Positions 35,963 to 48,342 of a stretch of DNA of 64,000 nucleotides are shown here, one piece after another. The notes under the pieces are model-generated. The model was not told the DNA's origin. It made no database searches and saw only the letters and a list, made by a program, of their open reading frames with translations. How positions within the stretch are numbered: the first letter of the stretch is position 1; the number at the start of each line of letters is the position of its first letter. Where the stretch lies: assembly GCF_003576645.1 (NCBI RefSeq), contig NC_044930.1, positions 421,161 to 485,160 of the forward strand. The letters run 5' to 3'. Source of the stretch: Ipomoea triloba (lineage: Eukaryota; Streptophyta; Magnoliopsida; Solanales; Convolvulaceae). The translations under genes and the position numbers were made by a program.

Positions 35963-36345
35963 AGAAGGAATTGAAGTATGTAGATAACTAAGAGATTGAT
36001 ACTGTTATCTAAATAATAGCTACTTTTACTAAGTAAAAATGTATTATCTTTAAATTATTTTTGAAAAAAATTCAAAAACACACCTAAATTATCCATATGT
36101 CAAATTTGAATAAGAGTTATTTATTTTTTAAATCATTAGAAATACATCAAAAGTAATAAAGGCTTATAAAATATTAAGTATGAAATTAATAATTAATTTT
36201 TCATATTTTCTTCCTTAGCTTTTTCTAAGAGTTCAAAAAAAATATTTTTAATTTTTTTTTTCACTTTTTTAAATCCATTTTTGTGAGAGGTAAGGGTGTC
36301 TTATAAATAAATTATAGATAATATTGTCCTAGATGATATAAAATG

Positions 36346-36870
36346 AAAGAGGGCTAGCATAGAAATAAAAATTTAAAAATGGAAGATAAGATATAGTTAA
36401 TGAAGGAGGATTAATAAACGCATAACAAAGGGCAAAATAGAACGGTTCATTTGAGTTGGTCCATGCTCCATGCCTGGGGCGTTCAAGTGTCGAAAAATTT
36501 GCCATCTCCCCTTCTACAATTACTTATTCAAGATTGGGATGGGTTGGTCTTCTGGAAGCTATAACTAATTTGCTTGGTGGGATCTTCCCACCCTCATATT
36601 CTAAGTAAATAAACACATAATAATTGATGGAATATTATCTTGATATAATGCAAATAATAATAGGAATGCCTCCCAGGCTGGCTTTGCGTAATTGGTTCGT
36701 CATCTAACTCAAGGTCATGACTGATGTTTTAAATACTAATAATAGGAATTTTAGGATTTCAAAATCTTAAGTTGGGGACATAATTATATTCTTAATATAT
36801 AATAGTAGAAAAAGGGTTCGTTATTATATAGTCCCACAGGGAAAGAAATATATGCATTATCTGGTACTGT
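36346..36870. other. Spacer between duplication units
   Basis: Non-coding sequence outside both homologous tracts. It contains GTCCCACAGGGAAAGAAAT at about 36830, similar to CCCACACGGAAAGAAAT near 50875, perhaps a shared repeat. Confidence 0.4.
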
Positions 36871-36972
36871 AGAGACAGATCGCATTTGCAGTACAAAGAC
36901 ATCTATAGCGCACTGGACATGCATATACTAATACTGGAATGCATGAAAGCGGATATACTTCATGAAGTTGAA
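36871..36972 (+). pseudogene. Truncated copy of the PPR (EMB175-type) gene 3' region
   Basis: Matches PPR coding sequence at 30860-30975 (shared blocks CGCATTTGCAGT, AAAGACATCTA, GCGCACTGGACAT, CTGGAATGCATGAAA, CATGAAGTTGAA) with several small indels, then jumps to sequence like the PPR 3' flank at 31386. The DYW end is deleted. It has no usable frame. It marks the left border of the second duplication unit. Confidence 0.85.
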
Positions 36973-37676
36973 TATATATTTTCATCAAAATTTAGTTCTA
37001 AATTATATGACTTTTCTAACTTTTATCCCTACAAACCACATATTTCAAAGTCGATCTCATCATAAGGGTGCAAGAATTGTAAGCTCATAGCTAGGGTGCA
37101 TTTTGGCAATACTTTCTCATGAGTGAAATAGATGTTGCATGGTCTTGTTTGGAAACTTTTTATGCCACTGCACGAAAAAGTTTACCGGGGCTGAATCGAT
37201 TCTGTCTCCTGTTCTTTTTCGTTAGGAGAATATATGAATATTTTCCCTGGATCTCCTGGTTAAAGATGGAATGAGTCGATGCGTGTGAAATCACTTCTTG
37301 ATGCCGAATTCCAAAAACCAGCTAGAGGTTCCCACTCTTCTTTGATCTTCCTTTTATTCCCTAGTTGGGGAATATAAAATCCGCATAAATTGTATTTTTG
37401 GTTAGGCAATGTGTGGTCGGAAAAGAATGATCGATTTTTTAGCAAGAATAAATTGGCCTCATGAGTAACTGAGATGCTAATATGACCTCATTTGAATAAT
37501 AAGTAACGGAATTGATCGAAGTGGAAAAAATATTGAATTTAATTAACTAATAATTTTCATTTATTTGAATTAAAAGACCAATCTAATCTAATCTGATCTA
37601 GCTAAAATCTAAACATAAAACCAACCAATCTAATCTAAGCAACACACTAATAACCACAGCACAACTAACTAACTAA

Positions 37677-40600
37677 CTAACAAGTAGCTTCAATGGCAAG
37701 CCTTCTCATTTTGGATTTGCAAGTTGTGGTTGGGAAAAGTGCATCAGAAACATGGAGAGTGCACTTCTCCTGCCCCACACAAGCCGATTGAACCACTGGC
37801 AAGGCATTAGTGGCATCACAATGGCTCGTTTCAAAGGACCCACAGCTCCCTTTTGGTTCACCAAAGCTAGCAAAGTTAATCTTTGAGATCTTTCTGCCCC
37901 CTCCTTGGCAAGACAATTCCAATGTTTTCCCTTCTTCTACATTGGCACATATGGTTCCTACTGTCACGGTTTGAACCCTAACTTCTTGAGGATTTCCGCC
38001 CATCTCTTCGAACAAAACCAATTGGTTGTTGTTCCCTTTACGTAGGAAGGAACGTGGAACATGGTACCATCTTTGTGAAGGTTTTCCACAACCGGTCACA
38101 CATTTTGATCCACCATAGTTTCCACGATAGTCACATTTAGGGCACCCATCGGCTTTGGCAAGGAAGGATGGCCAATATCTACCAATGTTATGCCCATTCA
38201 CCCAAGCAACTCCCTTCCCCATTCCTTTCAAATCCAGCACCACTGCGTCTTCGCCTGCCGGGGTTTTAAAGAATGTCTGCAAGAAAAGTTACGATTTTTC
38301 AAATTTGTGTGCTGAGAATAGAGAGAGTGATAATTTAACTGTATGGATTAATTAAGTTACCTTGTACCAAATAAACATTCTGTCTGTTTGGAAGTCAAAT
38401 TTGTGCCATGTTAACTTATTGCGGTCATCAAGTTCAAAAAGTCCTTTAGAAATTCCATGTATTCCGACCATATATGTCCATGTGTTATTTGATAAATCCA
38501 ACCCTTCACCATTTGGTTCAACTATCTTAATTGGCCCAAGAACACCTTGTCCTACCTTTTCCAAATATTGTCCATAATTCTACCAACAAAGAAAACACAA
38601 TGAAGAATTAGGAAAAATAAAATAAAAGGACTAAACAAATTGATGGTTGTAATGAAAAATTCTTACTGGTAGTCCGACAGTCTCGCTAAGTAAAGAAATT
38701 GTATTGATATCTTCTCGGATTTTCACATTCCTATCGAATAAAAATTGAAACTTCCCATCTTGTGCCCACTGAGAACCTATGTGCTTGTTGTTAAAAAAGG
38801 CATGGAGGACATGGCTTTTGGTATTAACTTCAAGAGTAAGCTCTTGACCCAAAATTGGATTCTTTTCATCTATCTTGAAACTGAACAAATTAAAAGAAAC
38901 ACTAATCAATTAGTGATCAATCCTATAACAAAATATTAAAAAACAAAAAAACTATGATTATTTGCAAAATATATATACATATACCTTGTCATGTACCACA
39001 AGTAATCGGTAGTATCATTTGTTACAACTTTTTGATCAAACAATTGTTTGGCATCAAGAGCATCTATCAATACTGAGCTTTGATCCTTGTCACCAAACTT
39101 GAGATGCATAACAGTTTCAGGTCTATATGACCATTTCAATGGCCCTTCACTCAACTTCTTCACCATCACAGTTGTTTGAACATTAACCTACAACAAAAAA
39201 AAAATGTCAATAAAATATATTAAATTATTAGTTACATTCATGAATATTGTAGTAGATTGATGTCTTTATATAATAAGTTACTCACCCGGGTTGTATTATA
39301 AACTTCGATTTTGCAGTCAGGGAGAATTGTGAGAGACCATGCAGGAGTAGTATAATTCCTGCCTTCAAAGGTGATGGATATGTCATCTTTGTCGTTTGCA
39401 TTTCCAAAGAAGCATACCCTTTTTCCATTGTATTCAAACACTGTTGACTGAAAAAACATAATATAGAATGATGTCATTAGATTCATTAAACATTGAAAAA
39501 AATTAAATTGGAATTGAAGAATTAACAAATATAATGGATTATAATAACACTTACAACATCATCCTTCCATAGTTAGTATTGGTTGCATCTCCATACAAAA
39601 GTACATCCTCCAAAGAATATAAGAGGTTATGGAGTTCCTTGAGATGCCCCCACTTTGGTTGGTTCACATTGCCTAAACCATTCCCACAATAGTATTATCA
39701 ATGATGGGGAAGTCAAGTTAAGATCAAATATAATTAAGGTCTAGTAATTAATTAAAACTTTACCATATTCATCGAGGGGAGCATTGTAGTCATATGTTGT
39801 GGCAATGTATGGTCCACCCGATGTCCTCCCAAAGTTTGTTCCACCATGATACTAAAAATGAAAATGTATGTTAAATCTAAAAATCAGAAAAATAAGAATA
39901 GAGCAATAATAAAGCACAATATCATACCATATAGTAGTTTTGTAGAGATCCTTCATATTGGAAAAAACGAGCAACAGCAAATGCAAGATCTTCAGCAGGT
40001 CTGTGAGGATCTCTATCACCCCAACTCTTAAACCTTACACATTAAAGAATCAAAATTATTAATGCAATTAAATTCTTAATTAATTACATAAATAAACCAA
40101 ATTAATTTAAAGTATATACTAACCAGCCACTCCAGTTTTCAGTCCAGAATTTAGGGTTATTGTTCTTAGGCCAGAATTGATCACAATAAAATCCATTGCA
40201 GGTATTAATCTGCATTTTGAACCAATATAATTCATGAAAATTAAATTAAATATAATTACTAAAAAAATTAAAAATAATTTAAAAAATAAAAATTACCATA
40301 GTTTTTGGTGCATCATCCTCCTGACACATTATCCAAGGCACTCCAATATCTAGAGAAAGAGCAAAATCTGCACACCAATTCATATATTTCTTTCCTTCAT
40401 CTCCATAGTGTGATATAATATTCCCATACTCATTTTCAATCTGAATTTTAAAAAGAAATTATAATAATAAATATTTACATTCGAGGTTACAATTATTAAA
40501 TAAAAAATTAAAAATTTTAAAATCAGAAAAATGACAACTTTACCTGTGCAAGGATAATATTTCCCCCTTGACTGGCAAAAAGTTTCTCTCCTTTTACCAT

Positions 40601-40694
40601 GTCTACAATTTTCTTGGTGAAGATCCCCATCTCCCTCTGAGTATGGAAATAATTCTTAAAATCATGAAATGCAATAATAATAATAATAATAATA

Positions 40695-40733
<39 letters not shown>

Positions 40734-42634
40734 ATTTTAATACCATGAATACTGCATTGTTGGTTCTGAAAGTGGTGTTTGGCATGTTGTGTAACCACAC
40801 AGGAAATCCTCTGAAATCTATACTATATATAAAAACAATTTCCTCCTCCCAAATTTTCCTCCCAAAACTTAGGGGTATTTTGGTAAAATCATTTATTTTA
40901 TTTATTTATTATTTTATTATTTTATTAATTATCCATCCTATAATATTATTATGGTAATATATGATAATGATAATATGATAATATGGTAATATTGTTAATA
41001 TTAATGGGTGATGGGTGATTGGTGATATATAATTGATAATTGATAATATGGTATATGGTATTATTCTTAATATTAATATATTAATATATAATATATTAAT
41101 ATATACTAATATTAATTAATTAATTGGTGATTATTTTAAAAAAGAATAATTAATTGGTGATTGGTGATTAGTGATATGGTAATATTGTTATATATTAATA
41201 TTTATATTTATATAGATTGATATTGATATTAATTAATTAATCTATATATCTATATATATTTATATAATTGACATGTAATTAACTATATTAGAATGAAAAA
41301 ATTATATAATATTGTAGTAAAATTTTTACATGTCAATCATCTCTATTTACATAAAATTAAAATTAATTATACTTTCCTTTTGAAAAATCTCTCATATTAT
41401 GTTTATCCTCCACTATATAATGATGAGAAATGACTCTTCTCTCACAATGTACCAATATCTGTGCTCTCACTATTAGTTAGAGATCTATAATCTGTAATTC
41501 TACGAAGTCGAAGATCGAACTTTAACACGCGTAGAATTGTTATGGTATGCGGTATGATTTAATTTTTAGTTGATTCATTCTGCATGTTGGAGATCCTTAT
41601 GGTGTAGTCTGCATTCCATAGAGTATTTTGTAGTACTGTGATTTAGTTTGATTTTAACAGCTCAATATGCTTTAATTTTTGCTGATAAGGTTTCAAGTAG
41701 CAAGGCCAATTTTGCCATGGGCGTATCACGTGTGTAAAATTACAATTTTCAGAGTGATTGTAGTGAACAATCAAATGTTTTCTATAATTATATATTTTAA
41801 TCACATTACTTTGATTGGTAATTTCTAATGGAAAAACATTGTATTGTAACTTTGTATTACAAGATTTTGAATGATAATACCTTATTTAACTATCCATCTT
41901 TTTAGTTGTACTGTGCAAAATAACTAGCAATCTACAAATGCTCATCTATATATTGTAGAATTTGCAATCTTGATCTTCTCCATTTACGGATGCTTATGTA
42001 ATTTGGTAAAAATGGTGGTTACTATACTTGAATAAATACTCAATTATTCATTCCAATTGTTTGTTTTACCATTCCAATTCTTCATTTTATAAAAAATGGT
42101 GCATTGGAAGCTAAACATGGGTAATTGTATCATTGATTGTTGATTCCAATTATTATTAATCTTTATCACTAATTGCACAATACTAATTCACACTTATTAG
42201 TTAAAAAATGGTGATTACTATACTTGAATAAATGAAATAATAATATTAAATTTTGTAGCCTCGATTTAAAATCTATTATGTTAATATAATAATAATNAGA
42301 GCAAAATCTGCACACCAATTCATATATTTCTTTCCTTCATCTCCATAGTGTGATATAATATTCCCATACTCATTTTCAATCTGAATTTTAAAAAGAAATT
42401 ATAATAATAAATATTTACATTCGAGGTTACAATTATTAAATAAAAAATTAAAAATTTTAAAATCAGAAAAATGACAACTTTACCTGTGCAAGGATAATAT
42501 TTCCCCCTTGACTGGCAAAAAGTTTCTCTCCTTTTACCATGTCTACAATTTTCTTGGTGAAGATCCCCATCTCCCTCTGAGTATGGAAATAATTCTTAAA
42601 ATCATGAAATGCAATAATAATAATAATAATAATA

Positions 42635-42673
<39 letters not shown>

Positions 42674-45600
42674 ATTTTAATACCATGAATACTGCATTGT
42701 TGGTTCTGAAAGTGGTGTTTGGCATGTTGTGTAACCACACAGGAAATCCTCTGAAATCTATACTATATATAAAAACAATTTCCTCCTCCCAAATTTTCCT
42801 CCCAAAACTTAGGGGTATTTTGGTAAAATCATTTATTTTATTTATTTATTATTTTATTATTTTATTAATTATCCATCCTATAATATTATTATGGTAATAT
42901 ATGATAATGATAATATGATAATATGGTAATATTGTTAATATTAATGGGTGATGGGTGATTGGTGATATATAATTGATAATTGATAATATGGTATATGGTA
43001 TTATTCTTAATATTAATATATTAATATATAATATATTAATATATACTAATATTAATTAATTAATTGGTGATTATTTTAAAAAAGAATAATTAATTGGTGA
43101 TTGGTGATTAGTGATATGGTAATATTGTTATATATTAATATTTATATTTATATAGATTGATATTGATATTAATTAATTAATCTATATATCTATATATATT
43201 TATATAATTGACATGTAATTAACTATATTAGAATGAAAAAATTATATAATATTGTAGTAAAATTTTTACATGTCAATCATCTCTATTTACATAAAATTAA
43301 AATTAATTATACTTTCCTTTTGAAAAATCTCTCATATTATGTTTATCCTCCACTATATAATGATGAGAAATGACTCTTCTCTCACAATGTACCAATATCT
43401 GTGCTCTCACTATTAGTTAGAGATCTATAATCTGTAATTCTACGAAGTCGAAGATCGAACTTTAACACGCGTAGAATTGTTATGGTATGCGGTATGATTT
43501 AATTTTTAGTTGATTCATTCTGCATGTTGGAGATCCTTATGGTGTAGTCTGCATTCCATAGAGTATTTTGTAGTACTGTGATTTAGTTTGATTTTAACAG
43601 CTCAATATGCTTTAATTTTTGCTGATAAGGTTTCAAGTAGCAAGGCCAATTTTGCCATGGGCGTATCACGTGTGTAAAATTACAATTTTCAGAGTGATTG
43701 TAGTGAACAATCAAATGTTTTCTATAATTATATATTTTAATCACATTACTTTGATTGGTAATTTCTAATGGAAAAACATTGTATTGTAACTTTGTATTAC
43801 AAGATTTTGAATGATAATACCTTATTTAACTATCCATCTTTTTAGTTGTACTGTGCAAAATAACTAGCAATCTACAAATGCTCATCTATATATTGTAGAA
43901 TTTGCAATCTTGATCTTCTCCATTTACGGATGCTTATGTAATTTGGTAAAAATGGTGGTTACTATACTTGAATAAATACTCAATTATTCATTCCAATTGT
44001 TTGTTTTACCATTCCAATTCTTCATTTTATAAAAAATGGTGCATTGGAAGCTAAACATGGGTAATTGTATCATTGATTGTTGATTCCAATTATTATTAAT
44101 CTTTATCACTAATTGCACAATACTAATTCACACTTATTAGTTAAAAAATGGTGATTACTATACTTGAATAAATGAAATAATAATATTAAATTTTGTAGCC
44201 TCGATTTAAAATCTATTATGTTAATATAATAATAATAATAATAATAATAATATAATAATAAATAACTCCGTAGTAATAATACTAAATTCTTAATATAATT
44301 TTCCTAATAATAATAATAATATAATAATAATAATAATCCATAACTCTTAATATAAGTTTGTAACTAAATTTTCCTATTAAATCTGTTTATAAAGGTAATT
44401 ATAAATATAAAATTGAGAAATTCCTATGATATTTTATTTAATTGATATTATTCCTAATATATTTTATCTAAAAGGCTTCCTTCCTTTTTTATAACATTGT
44501 TCCATATGTTAATCCGTTTAATATGCTAATCTATATAGGTAATTACCATATACTATTTACCATCTAAATAATCCGTGGTAATTACACTATATTTAACATC
44601 TAAATTTATTATGGTCATTAAACATAGAGATTTCATTCTTACGATAATTTTATATATTTTTACTTCAGATAATGTCAATTACCCGTGCATTTCATTTGAT
44701 TACTTTTGAATAAAATCTTAAAAATTATGACAACTAATGAATTAATATTGTTGTTCGTAATATAAATTTAATCAAATCAGTTAACGAAATTGATAATACA
44801 CATATTACATCCATAATTAGAGGAGATTAACAAAATTATGATAATTATTTCAATTCACGTATTATTATGCTAATTCACATATTATTACGTCCATACAATT
44901 ATGTAAATTATTTCAATTCACATATTATTACACATATAAAATTATGCTAATGGTTACTTTGGAATAAAATCTTAATAATTATGGTCATTGAGAAATTAGT
45001 TCAAACATTATACTTTTATTAAACGGTTTTTTATACTTGCCGTAATTTTATCTAATCAATTAAAGAAATTAATGGTACACATATTACGGACAAAATTAAA
45101 TAAAATTAAACACACACATATATATTACGGATAAAATTAAAGAAAATTAAACATACACATATTACGTCCATAATTAAACGAAATTAAAATATACATTATT
45201 TTTTAATTATAATATATACTCCTTAATTACCATACTTATTCATAATACATGGACGTCATAATTAGCATAATATTAATCTATACTATATATAAAAACATAA
45301 GAATAGTAAAGGCATATTTTAAATTTTAAACAATAGTAAAGGTAAATTAAAAATAGAATGAAAATATTTCAATAATAATATTCTACATCATTAATTAAAA
45401 ATAGAACAGAAATTAGGTAAAAATACCAGTGGATCTATTATTCTAATTGACTAATTAACTGAAAATCAAAAAAAAAATCAACTAAAAATGAATCTGATGT
45501 TACTAATTGATTGAATATATAAAAGGAAATGAATATTAATAATTGACTGTAAATAAAAAAAATATCCATAATTAACTAAAATGAAAAAGGAAATGGTCAT

Positions 45601-47877
45601 ATCATTGCAATTTAATTAAAAAAAAGAAAACATTCTACATCATAAATAATAAAGGCATATTATAAACAATATTAAAGATAAATTAAAAAAGGAACGGAAA
45701 TTAAAAATGAAACGGAAATATTTCAATAATAATATTCTACATCATCAATTAAAAATGGAACGAAAATTAGGTAAATATTACTACGTAATTCTTTTCATTT
45801 TTCCTAGATAAGGTTGCCTGATATTAATTTACACATAACAATCGGCACTAATAATTAAAAAAAAAATAAAAAAAATAGAAGAACTGCTGGAGACGTCTGT
45901 TTTTTTTTAAAATTTTATTATTATTATTATTATTTAATTATTTTAATTAAAATTATTTAAAAAGTTTATTTTAAGATTAGTAACCACCATGTCATCACAA
46001 TTGTAGGTAAACAGGTCAATTTGAACTCTTTTTTTTTTTTTAAACATGTCAATTTGTACTTAATTGCATGAGTTTATATAGTTCAGAAATCCAATTGCAT
46101 TCTTTTTGAGTTCGATGGCCTAATTGCAGTTTTGTGTGTAGTTCAATGGTTTATTTGACCATTATTCCGAGAAAAATGATATTACTAATTTATTTAAAAT
46201 ATAAAAAGATCGTAATCTATATTCTATACTATATATAAAAGTAAAATCCTCCTATTTCATTCCCTGCCTAAACTTTTGTAGTCAATTAATGAAATATTTT
46301 ATTGGTGAAATAATTAATAAAGCTTATTTGTTAAGAAAATGTAAAATAGAAATTAACTAATATCTATAAATTGATAATATGTATACTCACGTATCAACAC
46401 TATTAATAAAAGTAAAATCATTTATCGGGAAAAGAAAAGGATATTACTAATTGACTGAAAATTATTTAAAAACTTTAATAGTTAATTATACTTTCCTTTT
46501 GAAAACTCTAAGTTATTTAAACTTTAAAAATATTAATTGAACATGGGTTGTTAGATTTTTATAATAATCAAAATTAATTCATTCAAATATGGAGGAGGAA
46601 GATAAAACTAAATGCAATATGAGGAAAATGAATATACTTAAAGTATAAAAGTATAATTACACATATATTAGTGTAATTGACTAATAATAATTGCCTAATA
46701 ATTATTATGATAATTAAGTTAAGCATTGGTCGTTGAATTTATTTTTATAATAATTACAATTAATTTATTTCTCATTTTCTCATATTTATTTTAGTAATAA
46801 TATAATTATATAAGTCATAATATAATTATATAAGTCATATTACTTATAGATCTTTTCAAGATAATTTTAGACAAACAAGTCATATATTATTCAATTAATT
46901 GAGTAATATTTTTGTACTAATCTTATAATCAAATAAATGTACACGTTCAATATTAGAATTTTTTATAATTTCATCTTTATTTTTATTATCTCAATATATA
47001 ATAAAAAAAATTTATCCACGCCTGGGTAATTGGACAATTATTTGTTCTAATTCAAAGGAAAACATCAGAAAACATAATTGATCCAATCAATTTCATCAAT
47101 TGCGCTATATAATATTCGATGTTATAATATATATAATTGTATATTGATCCAAATATTCTTTAAATATTATAACAAATCCATTCTCAGGACTTAATTAGCA
47201 AGGTAAAAAATTAGTTTAATAGTAATAACATTAACAAGGTAAAAAATTACAAGACTTAATTAGCTTTAAAGCTCAAAAAATTTATAATCTTTATGAGCCA
47301 AAGATCAAGCTTGACACTTACCCAAAATTCCATTCTGCACAAACGTATGGACCTATTCTCAGCATAGTGTAAAGCCCTTCGTTTTTTATTGCCTTGAGAA
47401 ATTGTATCAAATTTTTATTTCCAGAAAAGTCATACTGCAATATTGAGTAAAAGTTAAAAAAAAATTATATATACACATATTTCCAAATAAAAAAAACATT
47501 TATTAACATTTTTAGTTCAAACCTCACGATAATTAGGCTCATGAGCATTCCAAAAAACATAAGTTTCGATGGTGTTGACACCACCCTCTTTTGCCTTTTT
47601 GATCAAAGAAGGCCACATCTATATAAATAACCAAATTTAAGATATTAACAATAATGCAAAAAAACAAAAAACAAAAAAAAGAGTATATAACAAAATTGAG
47701 AAATACTTGAGTCGTGCTACGAGGATAGTGAATTGAACCAGAAATGATGAGTTTTCTTTGACCATTAATTTTTAGAGCATGATTATCATATGTAACTTGT
47801 AAAGCTTCGTGAAAAGGTAAATAACAAACAAATATAGTGAGAGCAAGGGCAATGAAGCTAGTTAGAAAAGATGCCAT
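37677..47877 (-). CDS. Beta-galactosidase, GH35, BGAL7/BGAL15 type, copy B (apparent frameshift, large intron insertion)
   Basis: Paralogue of copy A. Exons in gene order: 47877-47707, 47618-47523, 47434-47322, 40810-40744, 40636-40544, 40440-40297, 40209-40124, 40033-39928, 39851-39764, 39672-39555, 39447-39286, 39187-38985, 38880-38667, 38579-38361, 38276-37677. Signal peptide, catalytic Glu motifs and SUEL-type lectin end are as in copy A. Three differences: the intron that splits exons 13 and 14 in A is absent without any gap; exon 10 is 118 nt instead of 119, losing one base next to its donor (39555), which would shift the frame and bring a stop in exon 12; and intron 3 is over 6 kb long as assembled. 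Exons 4, 5 and part of 6 recur at 42298-42750 through an assembly error. It may be a pseudogene or carry a sequencing error. Confidence 0.85.
40358..42296. repeat. 1,939-bp perfect direct repeat, first copy (assembly artefact)
   Basis: Appears identical, line by line, to 42298-44236 at an offset of 1940. It covers part of BGAL B exon 6, exons 5 and 4, and intron 3. Confidence 0.9.
40673..40733. repeat. Palindromic (AAT)n(ATT)n microsatellite in BGAL copy B intron 4
   Basis: About eight AAT units switch directly to about twelve ATT units, so the single strand can fold on itself. The same intron in copy A has AAT only. Confidence 0.85.
42297..42297. other. Single N: scaffold join
   Basis: The only ambiguous base in the window. 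It falls inside an AAT run and separates two identical 1,939-bp blocks, so two overlapping contigs were joined without merging. Confidence 0.95.
42298..44236. repeat. 1,939-bp perfect direct repeat, second copy (assembly artefact)
   Basis: Repeats 40358-42296 and continues after 44236 into unique sequence. It carries spurious second copies of BGAL B exon 6 (part, 42298-42380), exon 5 (42484-42576) and exon 4 (42684-42750). Confidence 0.9.
45325..45775. repeat. Direct repeat of about 110 bp, two copies
   Basis: 45325-45430 and about 45655-45775 share TTTCAATAATAATATTCTAC and a following AATTAGGTAAA. Part of the nested insertion in BGAL B intron 3. Confidence 0.6.
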
Positions 47878-47938
47878 TTTGCAAAGAAGAATGGGAAGAA
47901 GAAAGGTTTGGAATAAAATTTTTGTTTTAGGATTCCCC

Positions 47939-47946
47939 TATTTATA
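47939..47946 (-). promoter_or_regulatory. TATA box of BGAL copy B
   Basis: TATAAATA on the minus strand, 62 bp before the ATG, aligned with the box of copy A. About 450 bp of upstream sequence is similar in the two genes. Confidence 0.6.
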
Positions 47947-48342
47947 AGAAAGAATTGAAGTAGGTAGCTAAATAACATATTGATCACAAAAATATTTAAA
48001 TATTATTTAAATAATATCCCCTTTTACTAAGTAAAATGTATTATCTTTAAATTATCTTTTTTTAAAAAAATTCAAAATTCAAAATAGATTACACCTATAA
48101 GTTATCCTTATGTTTAGCACATGATTTATTATTATTATTATTATTTTATAAATCTTTGAAAATATATAAAAATTAATAAAGGCTTATAAAATATTAAGTA
48201 TGAAATTAATAATTAAAATTTCCTATTTTCTTACTTTTCTAAGAGTTAAAAAATTGTTTCTATTTTTTTTTTAAATACATTTTATGAAGGGCTTGTCTTA
48301 TACATAAATTGAAAATAATATTGTCTTCCAGGTATAAAATGT

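Larger units (their letters stand above)
30860..36345. repeat. Segmental duplication, unit A (PPR 3' end to BGAL promoter)
   Basis: This interval is similar in order and sequence to 36871-48342: PPR 3' end and 3' flank, the complete beta-galactosidase gene, and about 450 bp of its upstream region ending near TATAAATAAATTATAGATAA-type sequence. It is the parental unit because it retains the intact PPR gene. Confidence 0.85.
40817..47212 (+). mobile_element. Composite Helitron-like insertion in BGAL copy B intron 3
   Basis: Copy A and copy B agree up to CTCTGAAA (ending 40816) and again from about 47213; everything between is extra in B. The insert begins TCTATACTATATATAAAA exactly between an A and a T of the copy A sequence, as Helitrons do. 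The same 18-nt start recurs at 45277 and 46223, so several related ends are nested. Nothing in it codes for a Rep/helicase; it is non-autonomous. A clear CTRR end with hairpin was not found, though CCCGTGCATTTC near 44684 resembles one. About 1.94 kb of the length is the artefactual duplicate. Confidence 0.55.
36871..48342. repeat. Segmental duplication, unit B
   Basis: Second copy of the interval 30860-36345 in direct orientation: PPR fragment, diverged spacer, BGAL copy B and its upstream region. It is enlarged by the Helitron-like insertion in intron 3 and by a 1.94-kb assembly duplicate. Confidence 0.85.

Noticed and set aside
40568..40957. Open frames encoding poly-Asn, poly-Ile or poly-Tyr (also at 34818, 42508 and the opposite strand)
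   Set aside because: They are translations of AAT/ATT microsatellites in beta-galactosidase introns, with no conserved domain.
42298..44236. A third partial beta-galactosidase gene or exon duplication
   Set aside because: Identity with the upstream block and the adjoining N point to an assembly error, not extra exons.
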